Positions 26,567 to 36,168 of a stretch of DNA of 62,028 nt are shown piece by piece. The position numbers were made by a program, and so were the translations under genes. The stretch spans positions 1 through 62,028 of the forward strand of contig NZ_QLTK01000039.1 of assembly GCF_003269035.1 (NCBI RefSeq), in the 5' to 3' direction. The notes beneath the pieces are model-generated. The model made no database searches and was not told the origin of the DNA. It saw only the letters and a program-made list of their open reading frames with translations. How positions within the stretch are numbered: position 1 is the first letter of the stretch; each line of letters opens with the position of its first letter. Source of the DNA: Paraburkholderia bryophila. GTDB taxonomy: Bacteria; Pseudomonadota; Gammaproteobacteria; Burkholderiales; Burkholderiaceae.

Positions 26567-27547
26567 ATGGCTACCGAACCGTCAGACCGACTGGCCGGCC
26601 TTGGCGACGCCAAGGAGAGCGGCCCGAAGCGCCGCGCGCGCGGCAGCCGCGAATTGCGTCTGGACGACCGCGTGGTCATTGCGCACGGCATGCCGACGCC
26701 GCTCTGGCAGGATCTCTATCATCGTGCGGTCGTGGCGCGCTGGCCGATGTTCTTCGCCTCGCTCGCCGTGCTGTTCCTGCTGCTCAATACGGCATTCGCC
26801 GGCCTGTATATGCTCGGCAAAGCGCCCATCGCCAATCAGTATCCGCCGGGTTTCGGCGGCGCGTTCTTTTTCAGCGTCGAGACGCTCGCAACCGTCGGCT
26901 ACGGCGACATGCATCCGCAAACCGTCTACGCGCACTGGATTGCAACGCTCGAAATCTTCTTCGGCATGTCCAGCGTCGCGTTGGCCACCGGGCTGATCTT
27001 CGCGCGCTTTTCGCGGCCACACGCCAAGATCATGTTTGCGCGTTACGCGATCATCCGCCCGCTCGACGGCCGCATGACGTTGATGGTGCGCTCGGCCAAC
27101 GCGCGTCAAAACGTGATCGCCGAGGCACACGCGAGGCTGCGCATTCTGCGCAAGGAAACCACCGCCGAAGGCCTCGTGCTGCGCAGGCTCTACGACCTGA
27201 CGCTGGTGCGCGATCAACATCCGGTTTTCAAACTCGGCTGGAGCCTCATGCACATCATCGACGAAAGCAGCCCGCTGTTCGGCGAGACCGCCGAGTCGCT
27301 CGAAGGCAGCGATACGTCGCTGGTGCTGACGCTCGAAGGCGTCGACGAATCGACCTCGCAAACCATGCAGGCGCGCCACATGTGGAGCTGCGACGAGATT
27401 CGCTGGCATTACCGTTTCGTCGACATCATGAGCGAGCAGGACGGTGTGAGCCACATCGATTACGCGCACTTCGACGAAATCGTGCCGCTCGATGCCGCGC
27501 CGCTCACCGCCGGTGTGGTTAATGTGGCCAAAACCAAAGGGCAATAA
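26567..27547 (+). CDS. KirBac-type inward rectifier potassium channel
   Basis: A 326-residue inner-membrane channel subunit (tetramer). Residues 60-80 form the first membrane helix, the pore helix and selectivity filter TVGYGD (109-114, in LATVGYGDMHPQTVYAHW) follow, then the second helix FGMSSVALATGLIFARFS, and a C-terminal beta-sandwich regulatory domain (RLYDLTLVRDQHPVFKLGWSLMHIIDESSPL) as in Kir channels. Length is close to KirBac1.1 of Burkholderia. ATG 26567 is chosen with a weak GAGCAAGAG site; an in-frame ATG at 26537 would add ten residues. Confidence 0.93.
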   Translation: MATEPSDRLAGLGDAKESGPKRRARGSRELRLDDRVVIAHGMPTPLWQDLYHRAVVARWPMFFASLAVLFLLLNTAFAGLYMLGKAPIANQYPPGFGGAFFFSVETLATVGYGDMHPQTVYAHWIATLEIFFGMSSVALATGLIFARFSRPHAKIMFARYAIIRPLDGRMTLMVRSANARQNVIAEAHARLRILRKETTAEGLVLRRLYDLTLVRDQHPVFKLGWSLMHIIDESSPLFGETAESLEGSDTSLVLTLEGVDESTSQTMQARHMWSCDEIRWHYRFVDIMSEQDGVSHIDYAHFDEIVPLDAAPLTAGVVNVAKTKGQ

Positions 27548-27550
27548 ACC

Positions 27551-27586
27551 GCGCAACGCGATCGGATCACGCCGATCACGTTGCGC
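27551..27586. terminator. Inverted repeat between convergent KirBac and porin genes
   Basis: GCGCAACGCGATCGG (27551-27565) and CCGATCACGTTGCGC (27572-27586) pair over 15 positions with one mismatch around a 6-base loop, three bases after the channel stop and 41 bases before the end of the leftward porin. There is no T-run, so termination efficiency is doubtful, but position suggests a shared terminator. Confidence 0.45.
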
Positions 27587-27627
27587 CGATGAGATGCCGC
27601 GCATTACGCGCGTTTGCGGCCGCGCCC

Positions 27628-28734
27628 TCAGAACTTCTGGCGAATCCCCACCACACCCACCACCTGCGTGCGCGAACTCGACGGATTGCTGATCCCTTCG
27701 ATCGCCGCCACCGTATTCGCCGACGAGCGCTGGTAGATCGCGTTCACATACAGATCGGTGCGCTTGGACAGGTAGTACTGCACGCCCGCGCTGGTCTGCA
27801 GATAATGCAGGCTCGGCGTGGCGCCTTGCGTGGTATGAACCTGGGTGTAAGTCTCGCCGAGCGCGAACAGCACCGACGGCGTGAAACGATAGCGGAAGCT
27901 GCCTTCGTAGTTGTTGAAGCGCTGCGAGGCGCCCGTTTGCAGGTTGAACAGCGTGCTCGTGTACAGCAGGCCGAAGGTCGCGTTGCCGTAATCGTAGGTA
28001 CTCGCGGCGCCCCAGATCTGCTGCTTCGTGATGCCCTTCAGGAAGGTGAAGTAGTTGTCCGACGGAATCGCGCCAGTCGTGTCGAGCGCCGGATTATCGA
28101 GCACCACATACGCCACGCCCGCCCGCAACGGACCTTGCGCATAGGTGCCGCCTACGCTCCAGCTACGGTTCGCCGCGAAGTTCGTCGAGTTGGAAAAGCC
28201 GTACATGGCGTTGCCCTGGAAGCCGGCCAGCGTCGGCGTCACGTATTTCACCGAGTTGTCGGTGCGAAACGAGTTGTTCAGGTCGTCGGTATCGAACGGA
28301 TGCAGCGCGTACTGCGTCAGCGACGTGCTCGCGCCGATCTGCAACGGCGCCAGCGAATCCTGCGCGGCGTTGTACTGCCGACCCATCGTGAACGTCCCCC
28401 AGCGCGGGTTCGACAAACCGACCCATGCCTGCCTGCCGAACATGCGGCCGTTCGCGCTGGCCGTGCCGGTTTCGATGTTGAAACCGTTCTCCAGTTTGAA
28501 GATCGCCGTGTTGCCGCCGCCCAGGTCTTCGGTGCCCACCATGCCCCAGCGCGTGCCCTGCTCGTTGCCGCCGGTCGCCTGATAGGCCGCGCTGCCTTTC
28601 TGGTTGCTCGTGTAGGTGAAGCCCGCGTCGACGATGCCGTACAACGTCACGCTCGACTGCGCCATGGCGCTAGCGCATAACGCGGCACCGATGCCCGCGC
28701 CCGCGAGCGCCATCGCCAAACCTTTGCTGTTCAT
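27628..28734 (-). CDS. Outer-membrane porin (Gram-negative general porin type)
   Basis: A 368-residue porin. Signal peptide residues 1-26 (ALCASAMA before QSSVTLYGIVDAGF), then GTRWGMVGTEDLGGGNTAIFKLENGFNIETG and the PAMGRQYNA-like FTMGRQYNAAQDSL segment; the end is VVGIRQKF with terminal Phe. It is divergent from the N-formylglutamate amidohydrolase operon, and each side of the shared 399-base region has one copy of the same 17-bp palindrome, so the porin is probably co-regulated with that operon and admits its substrate. Confidence 0.92.
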   Translation of the reverse strand: MNSKGLAMALAGAGIGAALCASAMAQSSVTLYGIVDAGFTYTSNQKGSAAYQATGGNEQGTRWGMVGTEDLGGGNTAIFKLENGFNIETGTASANGRMFGRQAWVGLSNPRWGTFTMGRQYNAAQDSLAPLQIGASTSLTQYALHPFDTDDLNNSFRTDNSVKYVTPTLAGFQGNAMYGFSNSTNFAANRSWSVGGTYAQGPLRAGVAYVVLDNPALDTTGAIPSDNYFTFLKGITKQQIWGAASTYDYGNATFGLLYTSTLFNLQTGASQRFNNYEGSFRYRFTPSVLFALGETYTQVHTTQGATPSLHYLQTSAGVQYYLSKRTDLYVNAIYQRSSANTVAAIEGISNPSSSRTQVVGVVGIRQKF

Positions 28735-28810
28735 CTGCGTTCCTTTGTGGTGAGTGTGTGAGCCCGCACGACGAAGCCGGTACTTATCGGATAAATCACT
28801 CGGCCCCTAT

Positions 28811-28827
28811 GTTTTATTGAATAAAAC
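28811..28827. promoter_or_regulatory. 17-bp palindrome, copy 1 (porin side)
   Basis: GTTTTATTGAATAAAAC, a perfect palindrome of two 8-base arms around a central base, 77 bases before the porin ATG. Its arms are identical to those of copy 2 at 29050-29066. Size and form fit IclR-family operators, and an IclR gene lies in the divergent operon. Confidence 0.7.
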
Positions 28828-29049
28828 AACGTATCGTTTATTATTCGAAATGCAAAATTGTCCGGTCAAGACTCGGCAAAAATACTGGTTTGCCCGCATT
28901 GACGCTAACGCCTGGCGCTGGGGGTTTTAGTAGCCAATACGGCGCAAAGTCTTGCCCAGTATGGGACTGTGATTGAATGACCCGGATAGCAAGGCTTTTG
29001 ACGACTCACTTGACCAACAATAGGGTTCGTCGTTAAATATTGATATGTT

Positions 29050-29066
29050 GTTTTATTTAATAAAAC
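29050..29066. promoter_or_regulatory. 17-bp palindrome, copy 2 (amidohydrolase side)
   Basis: GTTTTATTTAATAAAAC, differing from copy 1 only in the central base, 68 bases before the TTG start of the amidohydrolase gene. The near-symmetric placement of the two copies in the divergent promoter region suggests one regulator, most simply the IclR-type protein encoded at 30047, controlling both transcripts. Confidence 0.7.
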
Positions 29067-29133
29067 ACGAACCGCACTTATCCCGGTCAAGACGACCTTT
29101 TACAGCGCGTCGGCCACCCGAAAGGAATTTGCT

Positions 29134-30042
29134 TTGACGTCCGCCAGCAACACTTCTGCCGCGCCTGCTTTTGCGCCTGCTTTTGCGCCGTACTTCGTCG
29201 CCGAACCTGCCGGCGTCCGGTTGCCGATCCTGTTCGATTCGCCGCATAGCGGCATCGCACTGCCGGCCGACTTCGGCGCCTGCGCGCCGCTCGCCGCAAT
29301 CCACAGTTCATGGGACGCCTTCGTCGACGAGTTGTGGAGCGCCGTGCCCGAGCAGGGCGGCGTGCTGATCGGCGCGCATTTCCCGCGCGCCTATATCGAC
29401 CCGAACCGCGCGATCGGCGACATCGACGCGCAATTGCTCGACGAGCCGTGGCCCGAACCGCTCGCGCCGGAGAAATACACGTTGCGCGGCATGGGCCTGA
29501 TCCGCCGCGACGCACTGCCGAACCTGCCGATGTACGACCGCAAATTGAGCGTGGCCGAAGTGCGGCATCGCATCGATGCGTACTACCTCCCGTATCGCGC
29601 GGCACTTGCCGCCGCCGCCGAACGCGCGGTCGCGGAACACGGCGCGTTGTGGCACGTCGACTGTCATTCGATGAAATCGCGTGGCAACGCAATGAATGTC
29701 GACGCGGGCGCGGCGCGTCCCGATTTCGTGATCAGCGACCGCCTCGGCAGCACCGCCGATCCGGCCTTCACGCAATGGGTCGCCGACTACTTCAGCCGCG
29801 CCGGCTACCGCGTACAGGTCAACGAGCCGTATCAGGGCGGCGACCTGCTTACCGCCGTCAGCGATCCGGCGCGGCGGCGCCACAGCATCCAGATCGAACT
29901 GAATCGCGGGCTGTATATGGACGAAGCCGCGTTCGTCAAACATGCCGGCTTCGACACGCTCAAACGCGCGCTCGACGCCTTCGTCGCCGCGCTCGCCGAT
30001 TACGTGCGCGCGCAGCTCGCCGCGCCCCGCGCGGCGCAATAA
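29134..30042 (+). CDS. N-formylglutamate amidohydrolase family protein
   Basis: A 302-residue hydrolase of the HutG/FGase family. It shows FDSPHSGIALPADF (metal His), SSWDAFVDELW, GAHFPRAYIDPNR, HVDCHSMKSRGN (metal ligands) and VNEPYQGGDL near the end, all conserved in N-formylglutamate deformylases. The TTG start at 29134 has AAAGGAA at 29121-29127. The next gene is five bases away. No hutH, hutU or hutI is present, so this is not a standard histidine operon; the enzyme may act on another N-acyl or N-formyl amino acid imported by the YfcC-type carrier. Confidence 0.87.
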   Translation: MTSASNTSAAPAFAPAFAPYFVAEPAGVRLPILFDSPHSGIALPADFGACAPLAAIHSSWDAFVDELWSAVPEQGGVLIGAHFPRAYIDPNRAIGDIDAQLLDEPWPEPLAPEKYTLRGMGLIRRDALPNLPMYDRKLSVAEVRHRIDAYYLPYRAALAAAAERAVAEHGALWHVDCHSMKSRGNAMNVDAGAARPDFVISDRLGSTADPAFTQWVADYFSRAGYRVQVNEPYQGGDLLTAVSDPARRRHSIQIELNRGLYMDEAAFVKHAGFDTLKRALDAFVAALADYVRAQLAAPRAAQ

Positions 30043-30046
30043 AGGA

Positions 30047-30823
30047 ATGACCGTGAACTACATCGTCGATTCCGTCGACAGCGCGCTGAAGCTGCTGAGC
30101 CATGTCGCCGAACATCCGGGCCTGGGCGTCACCGAACTCGCCAATCAACTCGGCATCAACAAATCGCGCGCGTATCGCATGCTCTGCACGCTCGAACTGC
30201 ATCGCTTCGTCGTGCAGGACACGCGCGCGTCGACCTATTCGCTCGGGCCGCAGGCTTTCGTGATCGGCGTGGCTGCCGCGCAGCAGAACACACTGGTGCG
30301 CTCGGCACAGAAGCACATGCTGGTGCTCAACCAGGCGATCAACGAAAACGTCGTGCTGCGAGTGCGCGAAGGGTTGGAGACGGTATGCGTCGCACGTTGC
30401 GAAAGCACGCATGAAATGCGCACCATCGGCGCGGTCGGCAATCGCCGCCCGCTCAATAGCGGCGCGTCGGGGAGGATTCTGCTGGCATTCGCGCCGGACG
30501 CCGTCAAGACCGAATACCTCGCGCGTCTGAAGAAGCTGCCGCAGCCGCCCGATCTGATGAAGCTGGTCGACGAACTGGATGCGATCGCGCGCAAAGGCTA
30601 CGCGGTGAGCGTCGGCGAAGTGACGGCGGGTGCGGTGGCTATTTCGGTGCCGGTGCGCGATATGAGCGGCGAGGCCGTGGCAGCGATCAGCGTGTCGGGG
30701 CCGGAAATGCGCATCAGCCGGATCGAGATTCCCGATTACCTCGAACGTCTGCAGGCCTGCAGCCGCACGATCTCCGCCGAACTCGGCTACACCGCGCCAC
30801 AAGCGGCGACTCAACCGGCGTGA
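30047..30823 (+). CDS. IclR-family transcriptional regulator
   Basis: A 258-residue regulator: N-terminal winged helix (SALKLLSHVAEHPGLGVTELANQLGINKSRAYRMLCTLE) and the IclR effector domain (RPLNSGASGRILLAF, the GYAVSVGEVTAGAVAISVPVRD signature, and ISRIEIPDYLERLQ). AAAGGA precedes the ATG at 30047 directly within the gap after the amidohydrolase stop. It probably binds the two 17-bp palindromes in the upstream divergent region. Its stop overlaps the alternative GTG start of the carrier gene. Confidence 0.92.
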   Translation: MTVNYIVDSVDSALKLLSHVAEHPGLGVTELANQLGINKSRAYRMLCTLELHRFVVQDTRASTYSLGPQAFVIGVAAAQQNTLVRSAQKHMLVLNQAINENVVLRVREGLETVCVARCESTHEMRTIGAVGNRRPLNSGASGRILLAFAPDAVKTEYLARLKKLPQPPDLMKLVDELDAIARKGYAVSVGEVTAGAVAISVPVRDMSGEAVAAISVSGPEMRISRIEIPDYLERLQACSRTISAELGYTAPQAATQPA

Positions 30824-32322
30824 GCGCCCAAGATCCCCACATGACCACGCTCGCCCCCTCCGCCACCGCCGACGACGATCATCCGCACGAGCGCCAGTCC
30901 GGCAACGGCGCCGGTGAAGAAGACAAGAAACCGCACGGCAAGATGCTGCACCCGGTCGTGATGATGATCTGGGTGCTGCTCGCCGCCGTGGCAATGACGT
31001 ATCTGATCGACGCCGGTCGCTTCGAGCGCCACGACAAACTGGTCGTGCCGGGCACGTATCACGTCGTGCCGAAGAGCCGCACTCTCGCCACGCTGGTCGC
31101 GCCCAGCGTCAGCAAGAGCACGGCGGATCAGGCCGCGCCGGCCAGCCTCGTGTCGGCCTTCGTCGCCGTGCCGAACGGCTTGATCAAGAACGCGCCGCTG
31201 ATCTTCATGGTGATGTTCGTCGGCGGCATGTTCGGCGTGATGCGCAAAACCGGCGTGGTGGACGCGGGCATCGACCGGCTGTTGCAGCTCACCGCCGGCA
31301 ACGTCTATGTGCTCGCGCCGCTGCTGATGCTGCTGATCGGTCTCGGCAGCACGCTGCTCGGCTTCATCTCCGAATACCTCGTGATCATTCCGATGGTGAT
31401 GGTGCTGACGCGCCGCCTCGGGCTGTCCAATCTGTTCGCGGTCGCGCTCGTGGCCATCGCGGCGAAGGTCGGCTATATCGCCTCGGTGACCAATCCGCTC
31501 TCGCTCGCGGTCGCGCAGCCGATCGTCGGCGTGCCGCTGTTTAGCGGCATCGGCATGCGAATCGGCGTGTTCGTCGTGTTCATGACGCTCGGCATTCTGT
31601 ATCTGCTCGCGCAGGTGCGGTTGAGCGGCTTCCGGCTGACCGCGGCGCGCGCCAGTCTCGAAGCGCATCCGCAAACGCGGCTTTCGCGCCGCCACAAAGC
31701 GACGCTGCTCGTGCTGAGCGTGGCCGCCGCGATGCTGGTGATCGGCACGCGCGAACTGAAGTGGGGCAACGTGGAGTTGTCCGCGTTCTACGTGTTCATC
31801 AGCGTCGTCACGGCGGTGGTGGGGCGACTCGATTCGCGCGGCGCGGCCGACGCATTTGTCGACGGCATGAAGAGCATGATTCTCGCGGGACTGCTGATCG
31901 GCCTCGCGGCATCGGTCGAACTGATTTTGCAGAACAGCCTCGTGCTGGACACGCTGATCGATCACTTCACGCGCCTCGCACGCGGCCAATCCGCCGTGTG
32001 GGTCGCCAATGGCTTGATGGCCGTGCAGATGGTGCTCGACGTCTTCATTCCTTCGGTGTCCGGCAAAGCCGCGGTCAGCATGCCGATTATCGGGCCGATC
32101 GCGCAGTTGTCCGGCGTGAGCGGCCAGACCTCCGTGCTCGCGTTCGTGCTCGGCGGCGGCTTGACCAACATGGTGACGCCCACCTCGGGCATGCTGCTCG
32201 CCTATCTCGCCACCGCGCGCGTGGGCTTCGGCCAGTGGCTGCGCTTCATCCTGCCGTTGTTCGTGGTGCTATTGCTGCTGTCGGGCGGCGCACTCGCGTT
32301 GGCCGTCTGGACGGGGTATTGA
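30820..32322 (+). CDS. YfcC/DcuC-family carboxylate or amino-acid carrier
   Basis: A 500-residue membrane carrier. After a hydrophilic His/Glu/Lys-rich N-terminus (residues 1-40), about 11-12 hydrophobic segments follow, with the family motifs IFMVMFVGGMFGVMRKTGVVDAGI, GSTLLGFISEYLVIIPMVM, VTNPLSLAVAQPI and PSVSGKAAVSMPIIGPIAQLSGVSGQ. The family moves C4-dicarboxylates or basic/other amino acids. Start is either GTG 30820, overlapping the IclR stop, or ATG 30841; neither has a clear Shine-Dalgarno, and coupling favours the first. Likely imports the amidohydrolase substrate. Confidence 0.85.
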   Translation: MSAQDPHMTTLAPSATADDDHPHERQSGNGAGEEDKKPHGKMLHPVVMMIWVLLAAVAMTYLIDAGRFERHDKLVVPGTYHVVPKSRTLATLVAPSVSKSTADQAAPASLVSAFVAVPNGLIKNAPLIFMVMFVGGMFGVMRKTGVVDAGIDRLLQLTAGNVYVLAPLLMLLIGLGSTLLGFISEYLVIIPMVMVLTRRLGLSNLFAVALVAIAAKVGYIASVTNPLSLAVAQPIVGVPLFSGIGMRIGVFVVFMTLGILYLLAQVRLSGFRLTAARASLEAHPQTRLSRRHKATLLVLSVAAAMLVIGTRELKWGNVELSAFYVFISVVTAVVGRLDSRGAADAFVDGMKSMILAGLLIGLAASVELILQNSLVLDTLIDHFTRLARGQSAVWVANGLMAVQMVLDVFIPSVSGKAAVSMPIIGPIAQLSGVSGQTSVLAFVLGGGLTNMVTPTSGMLLAYLATARVGFGQWLRFILPLFVVLLLLSGGALALAVWTGY

Positions 32323-32545
32323 GCACCGCCGAAACGCACCAGGGCATACCCGAATCCGCCAGCCGCGTGGAAGATCCACCTCAAAACTTCATTAAAACGC
32401 GCGGCTCTTCTCGCCCATGGCTTGCACTCTGATCAAACTAGAAAAAATTCACTCTAATCGGCGCTAAAAAATAGAGTCTCTTTCGCTGCGTCACCTCCGT
32501 GGTCCCCACCACCGCGCGCGGATGCAAAATATTGGAGACTCACCC

Positions 32546-35500
32546 ATGACCGCTCGCCTGCCCATCGACGGCACGCCCGCTCTCGCCGACTACAAGCTGT
32601 CCGACAACCTCACCGCGACGCGCGGCCGGATCTTCCTGACCGGCACGCAGGCCCTGGTGCGGCTGGTGTTGATGCAGCGCGCCGCCGACAAGGCGCGCGA
32701 CATGAACACCGCCGGCTTTATCAGCGGCTATCGTGGCTCGCCGCTCGGCATGGTCGACCAGCAGTTGTGGAAGGCGAAAAAACTGCTCGCCGCGAGTGAT
32801 ATTCGCTTTCTGCCCGCGATCAACGAAGAACTCGGCGGCACCGCCGTGCTCGGCACGCAGCGGGTGGAATCGGACCCGGAGCGCACCGTCGACGGCGTGT
32901 TCGCGATGTGGTACGGCAAGGGCCCGGGCGTGGACCGCGCGGGCGACGCGCTCAAGCACGGCAACGCGTACGGCTCGTCGCCGCACGGCGGCGTGCTGGT
33001 GGTGGCGGGCGACGACCACGGCTGCGTGTCGTCGTCGATGCCGCATCAGAGCGACTTCGCGATGATGGCATGGCATATGCCGGTGGTGAATCCGTCGAAT
33101 ATCGCCGACATGCTCGAATTCGGCCTGTACGGCTGGGCAATGTCGCGCTTCTCGGGCGCCTGGGTCGGCTACAAGGCGATCTCCGAAACGGTCGAATCGG
33201 GCTCCACGGTCGATCTCGACGCACTCCAAACCGAATGGGCCGCTCCGGAAGATTTCACCGCGCCCGCCGGCGGCCTGCATAACCGCTGGCCGGACCTGCC
33301 GAGCCTGACCATCGAGTCGCGGATGCATGCGAAGCTCGACGCGGTGCGTCACTTCGCGCGCGTGAACAGTATCGACAAATGGATCGCACCGAGCCCGCAC
33401 GCCAACGTGGGCATCGTCACCTGCGGCAAGGCGCATCTGGACCTGATGGAAACGCTGCGCCGTCTCGATCTGACGGTGGCGGATCTGGAAGCGGCCGGCG
33501 TGCGCATCTACAAGGTCGGCCTGTCGTTTCCGCTGGAGATGACGCGAATCGACGCGTTCGTCTCCGGTTTGTCCGAAGTGCTGGTGATCGAGGAGAAAGG
33601 CCCGGTCATCGAACAGCAGATCAAGGACTATCTGTACAACCGCACGCAAGGCACGCGGCCGATCGTAATCGGCAAGAACGCGCAAGACGGCACGCTGTTG
33701 TTGTCTTCGCTCGGTGAATTGCGGCCCTCGCGCATTCTGCCGGTGTTCGCGGACTGGCTCGCGAAACACAAACCGGCGCTCGACCGCCGCGACCGCGTGG
33801 TCGAACTGGTCGCGCCGCATATTCTCTCGAACGCCGCGGACAGCGTGAAGCGCACGCCGTACTTCTGCTCGGGCTGCCCGCACAACACGTCGACGAAAGT
33901 GCCGGAAGGCTCGATCGCGCATGCGGGCATCGGCTGCCACTTCATGGCGTCGTGGATGGAGCGCGACACCACCGGCCTGATCCAGATGGGCGGCGAAGGC
34001 GTCGACTGGGCCTCGCATTCGATGTTCACGAAAACGCGCCACGTGTTCCAGAATCTCGGCGACGGTACCTACTTCCATTCCGGCATTCTCGCGATCCGCC
34101 AGGCCGTGGCGGCGAAAGCCACCATCACCTACAAGATTCTTTATAACGACGCGGTCGCGATGACCGGCGGCCAGCCGGTGGACGGCAGCATTTCGGTGCC
34201 GCAGATCGCGCGTCAGGTGGAAGCCGAAGGCGTGTCGCGCTTCGTCGTGGTGAGCGACGAGCCGGAGAAATACGACGGCCATCACGATCTGTTTCCGAAG
34301 GGCACGACATTTCACCATCGCAGCGAAATGGACGCCGTGCAGCGCGAGTTGCGCGACACCGACGGCGTGACCGTGCTGATCTACGACCAGACCTGCGCCG
34401 CGGAAAAACGCCGGCGCCGGAAAAAAGGCGAATTTCCCGACCCCGACAAGCGCCTCTTCATCAACGAGGAAGTGTGCGAAGGCTGCGGCGATTGCGGCGT
34501 GCAGTCGAATTGCCTGTCGGTCGAGCCGGTCGAAACGGCCTTGGGACGCAAGCGCCGGATCGATCAATCGTCGTGCAACAAAGACTTTTCGTGCGTGAAC
34601 GGCTTCTGCCCTAGCTTCGTTACCGTGGAAGGCGGCAAGCTGAAAAAAGCCGCAGGCGCCGCGTTCGATCCGCAAGCGCTGGCCGCGCGCGTCGGCACGC
34701 TGCCGATTCCCGCGACGCATCTGGACGCCGCGCCGTACGACATTCTCGTGACCGGTGTGGGCGGCACGGGTGTCGTGACAGTGGGCGCGTTGATCAGCAT
34801 GGCCGCGCATCTGGAAGGTAAGAGCGCGTCGGTGCTCGACTTCATGGGCTTCGCGCAGAAGGGCGGCTCGGTGCTGTCGTTCGTCCGCTTCGCCGCACGC
34901 GACGAGTGGCTCAACCAGGTGCGTATCGACACGCAACAGGCCGACGTCCTGCTCGCCTGCGACATGGTGGTCGGCGCGAGCGCCGATGCGTTGCAAACGG
35001 TGCGTCACGGCCGTACCCGCATCGTCGTGAACACGCATGCGATTCCGAACGCGACCTTCGTGACGAACCCGGACGCGACGCTGCACGCCGACGCGCTGAT
35101 CGACAAGATGCGTCACGCGGCCGGCGCGGAACGCCTGTCGACCTGCGACGCCCAGGCACTCGCCACGCGTTTTCTCGGCGACACGATCGGCGCGAACATT
35201 CTGATGCTCGGCTACGCATGGCAACTCGGTCTGGTGCCGGTGTCGTTCGCCGCGATGATGCGCGCGATCGAACTGAACAACGTCGCGGTGCAGATGAATC
35301 AACTGGCGTTTTCGATCGGCCGTCTGGCGGCGGAAGATCCGGCCGCGCTCGACGCGTTGTGGCAAGCGCGGCATCTGGCGAAACAGGCCGTGAAGGTGGA
35401 TACGCTGGACGAGCTGATCGCCCATCGTGAAGGCCGCCTGCAGATTTACGGCGGCGCGAGCTATGTGAAACGCTATCGCGCGCTGGTCGACGCGGCACGC

Positions 35501-36133
35501 CGCGCCGAAACCGCCGTGAATGCGCAAAGCGAGCGCGTCACGCGCGCCGTCGCGACGACGTTCTATCGTCTGCTGGCGGTGAAGGACGAATACGAAGTCG
35601 CGCGCCTGCACACGGACACCGCTTTCCGTGAAGCACTCGAAGCACAATTCGAGGGCGTGGCCGGCAAGGACTTCGGCATCAAGTTCAACCTCGCGCCGCC
35701 GACCATTGCGCGTCCGCAGCACGGCAAGAATCCGACCAAGAAAGTCTTCGGTCAATGGATGTGGCCGGTGCTCGGCATGATGGCGAAATGGCGTGGTCTG
35801 CGCGGCACGATGCTTGATCCGTTCGGCCGCACGCTGGAGCGCAAGATGGAACGCGACCTGGCCGGCGATTACGAAACCACGCTGCAACGCGCGTTCGCGA
35901 AGCTCGACACGACCACGCTGGAAGATGTCGCGAAGCTGGCGGATCTGCATGCCCGTGTGCGCGGTTATGGTCACGTGAAGCTGGCTAATCTGGCGGGCGT
36001 GAAGCGCGGCGAGCGTGATCTGGCGGCGCGCTTGCAGATCGATCCGGCAACCAGCGCGGCGGTGCGTCAGTCGCTGGATGAGGTGAAGGGCGCCGGGCAG
36101 TTGCGCGGGATTCCGGTGGTGGTCGCGAAGTAG
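32546..36133 (+). CDS. Indolepyruvate ferredoxin oxidoreductase, fused alpha-beta form
   Basis: A 1195-residue single-chain 2-oxoacid:ferredoxin oxidoreductase that oxidatively decarboxylates aryl pyruvates to acyl-CoA. The N-terminal IorA part has FISGYRGSPLGMVD and the TPP-binding HNTS region FCSGCPHNTSTKVPEG; a cysteine cluster begins CEGCGDCG (C644, C647, C650) and continues with CNKDFSC; the C-terminal IorB-type domain begins ILVTGVGGTGVVTVGALIS. TTGGAGA at 32532-32538 sets ATG 32546. Such long fused enzymes are typical of Burkholderiales. It is a single-gene unit with a terminator after it. Confidence 0.93.
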   Translation: MTARLPIDGTPALADYKLSDNLTATRGRIFLTGTQALVRLVLMQRAADKARDMNTAGFISGYRGSPLGMVDQQLWKAKKLLAASDIRFLPAINEELGGTAVLGTQRVESDPERTVDGVFAMWYGKGPGVDRAGDALKHGNAYGSSPHGGVLVVAGDDHGCVSSSMPHQSDFAMMAWHMPVVNPSNIADMLEFGLYGWAMSRFSGAWVGYKAISETVESGSTVDLDALQTEWAAPEDFTAPAGGLHNRWPDLPSLTIESRMHAKLDAVRHFARVNSIDKWIAPSPHANVGIVTCGKAHLDLMETLRRLDLTVADLEAAGVRIYKVGLSFPLEMTRIDAFVSGLSEVLVIEEKGPVIEQQIKDYLYNRTQGTRPIVIGKNAQDGTLLLSSLGELRPSRILPVFADWLAKHKPALDRRDRVVELVAPHILSNAADSVKRTPYFCSGCPHNTSTKVPEGSIAHAGIGCHFMASWMERDTTGLIQMGGEGVDWASHSMFTKTRHVFQNLGDGTYFHSGILAIRQAVAAKATITYKILYNDAVAMTGGQPVDGSISVPQIARQVEAEGVSRFVVVSDEPEKYDGHHDLFPKGTTFHHRSEMDAVQRELRDTDGVTVLIYDQTCAAEKRRRRKKGEFPDPDKRLFINEEVCEGCGDCGVQSNCLSVEPVETALGRKRRIDQSSCNKDFSCVNGFCPSFVTVEGGKLKKAAGAAFDPQALAARVGTLPIPATHLDAAPYDILVTGVGGTGVVTVGALISMAAHLEGKSASVLDFMGFAQKGGSVLSFVRFAARDEWLNQVRIDTQQADVLLACDMVVGASADALQTVRHGRTRIVVNTHAIPNATFVTNPDATLHADALIDKMRHAAGAERLSTCDAQALATRFLGDTIGANILMLGYAWQLGLVPVSFAAMMRAIELNNVAVQMNQLAFSIGRLAAEDPAALDALWQARHLAKQAVKVDTLDELIAHREGRLQIYGGASYVKRYRALVDAARRAETAVNAQSERVTRAVATTFYRLLAVKDEYEVARLHTDTAFREALEAQFEGVAGKDFGIKFNLAPPTIARPQHGKNPTKKVFGQWMWPVLGMMAKWRGLRGTMLDPFGRTLERKMERDLAGDYETTLQRAFAKLDTTTLEDVAKLADLHARVRGYGHVKLANLAGVKRGERDLAARLQIDPATSAAVRQSLDEVKGAGQLRGIPVVVAK

Positions 36134-36168
36134 GTTTCGCGGGTAGCGATCAGGACGTCGGTAAAGCA

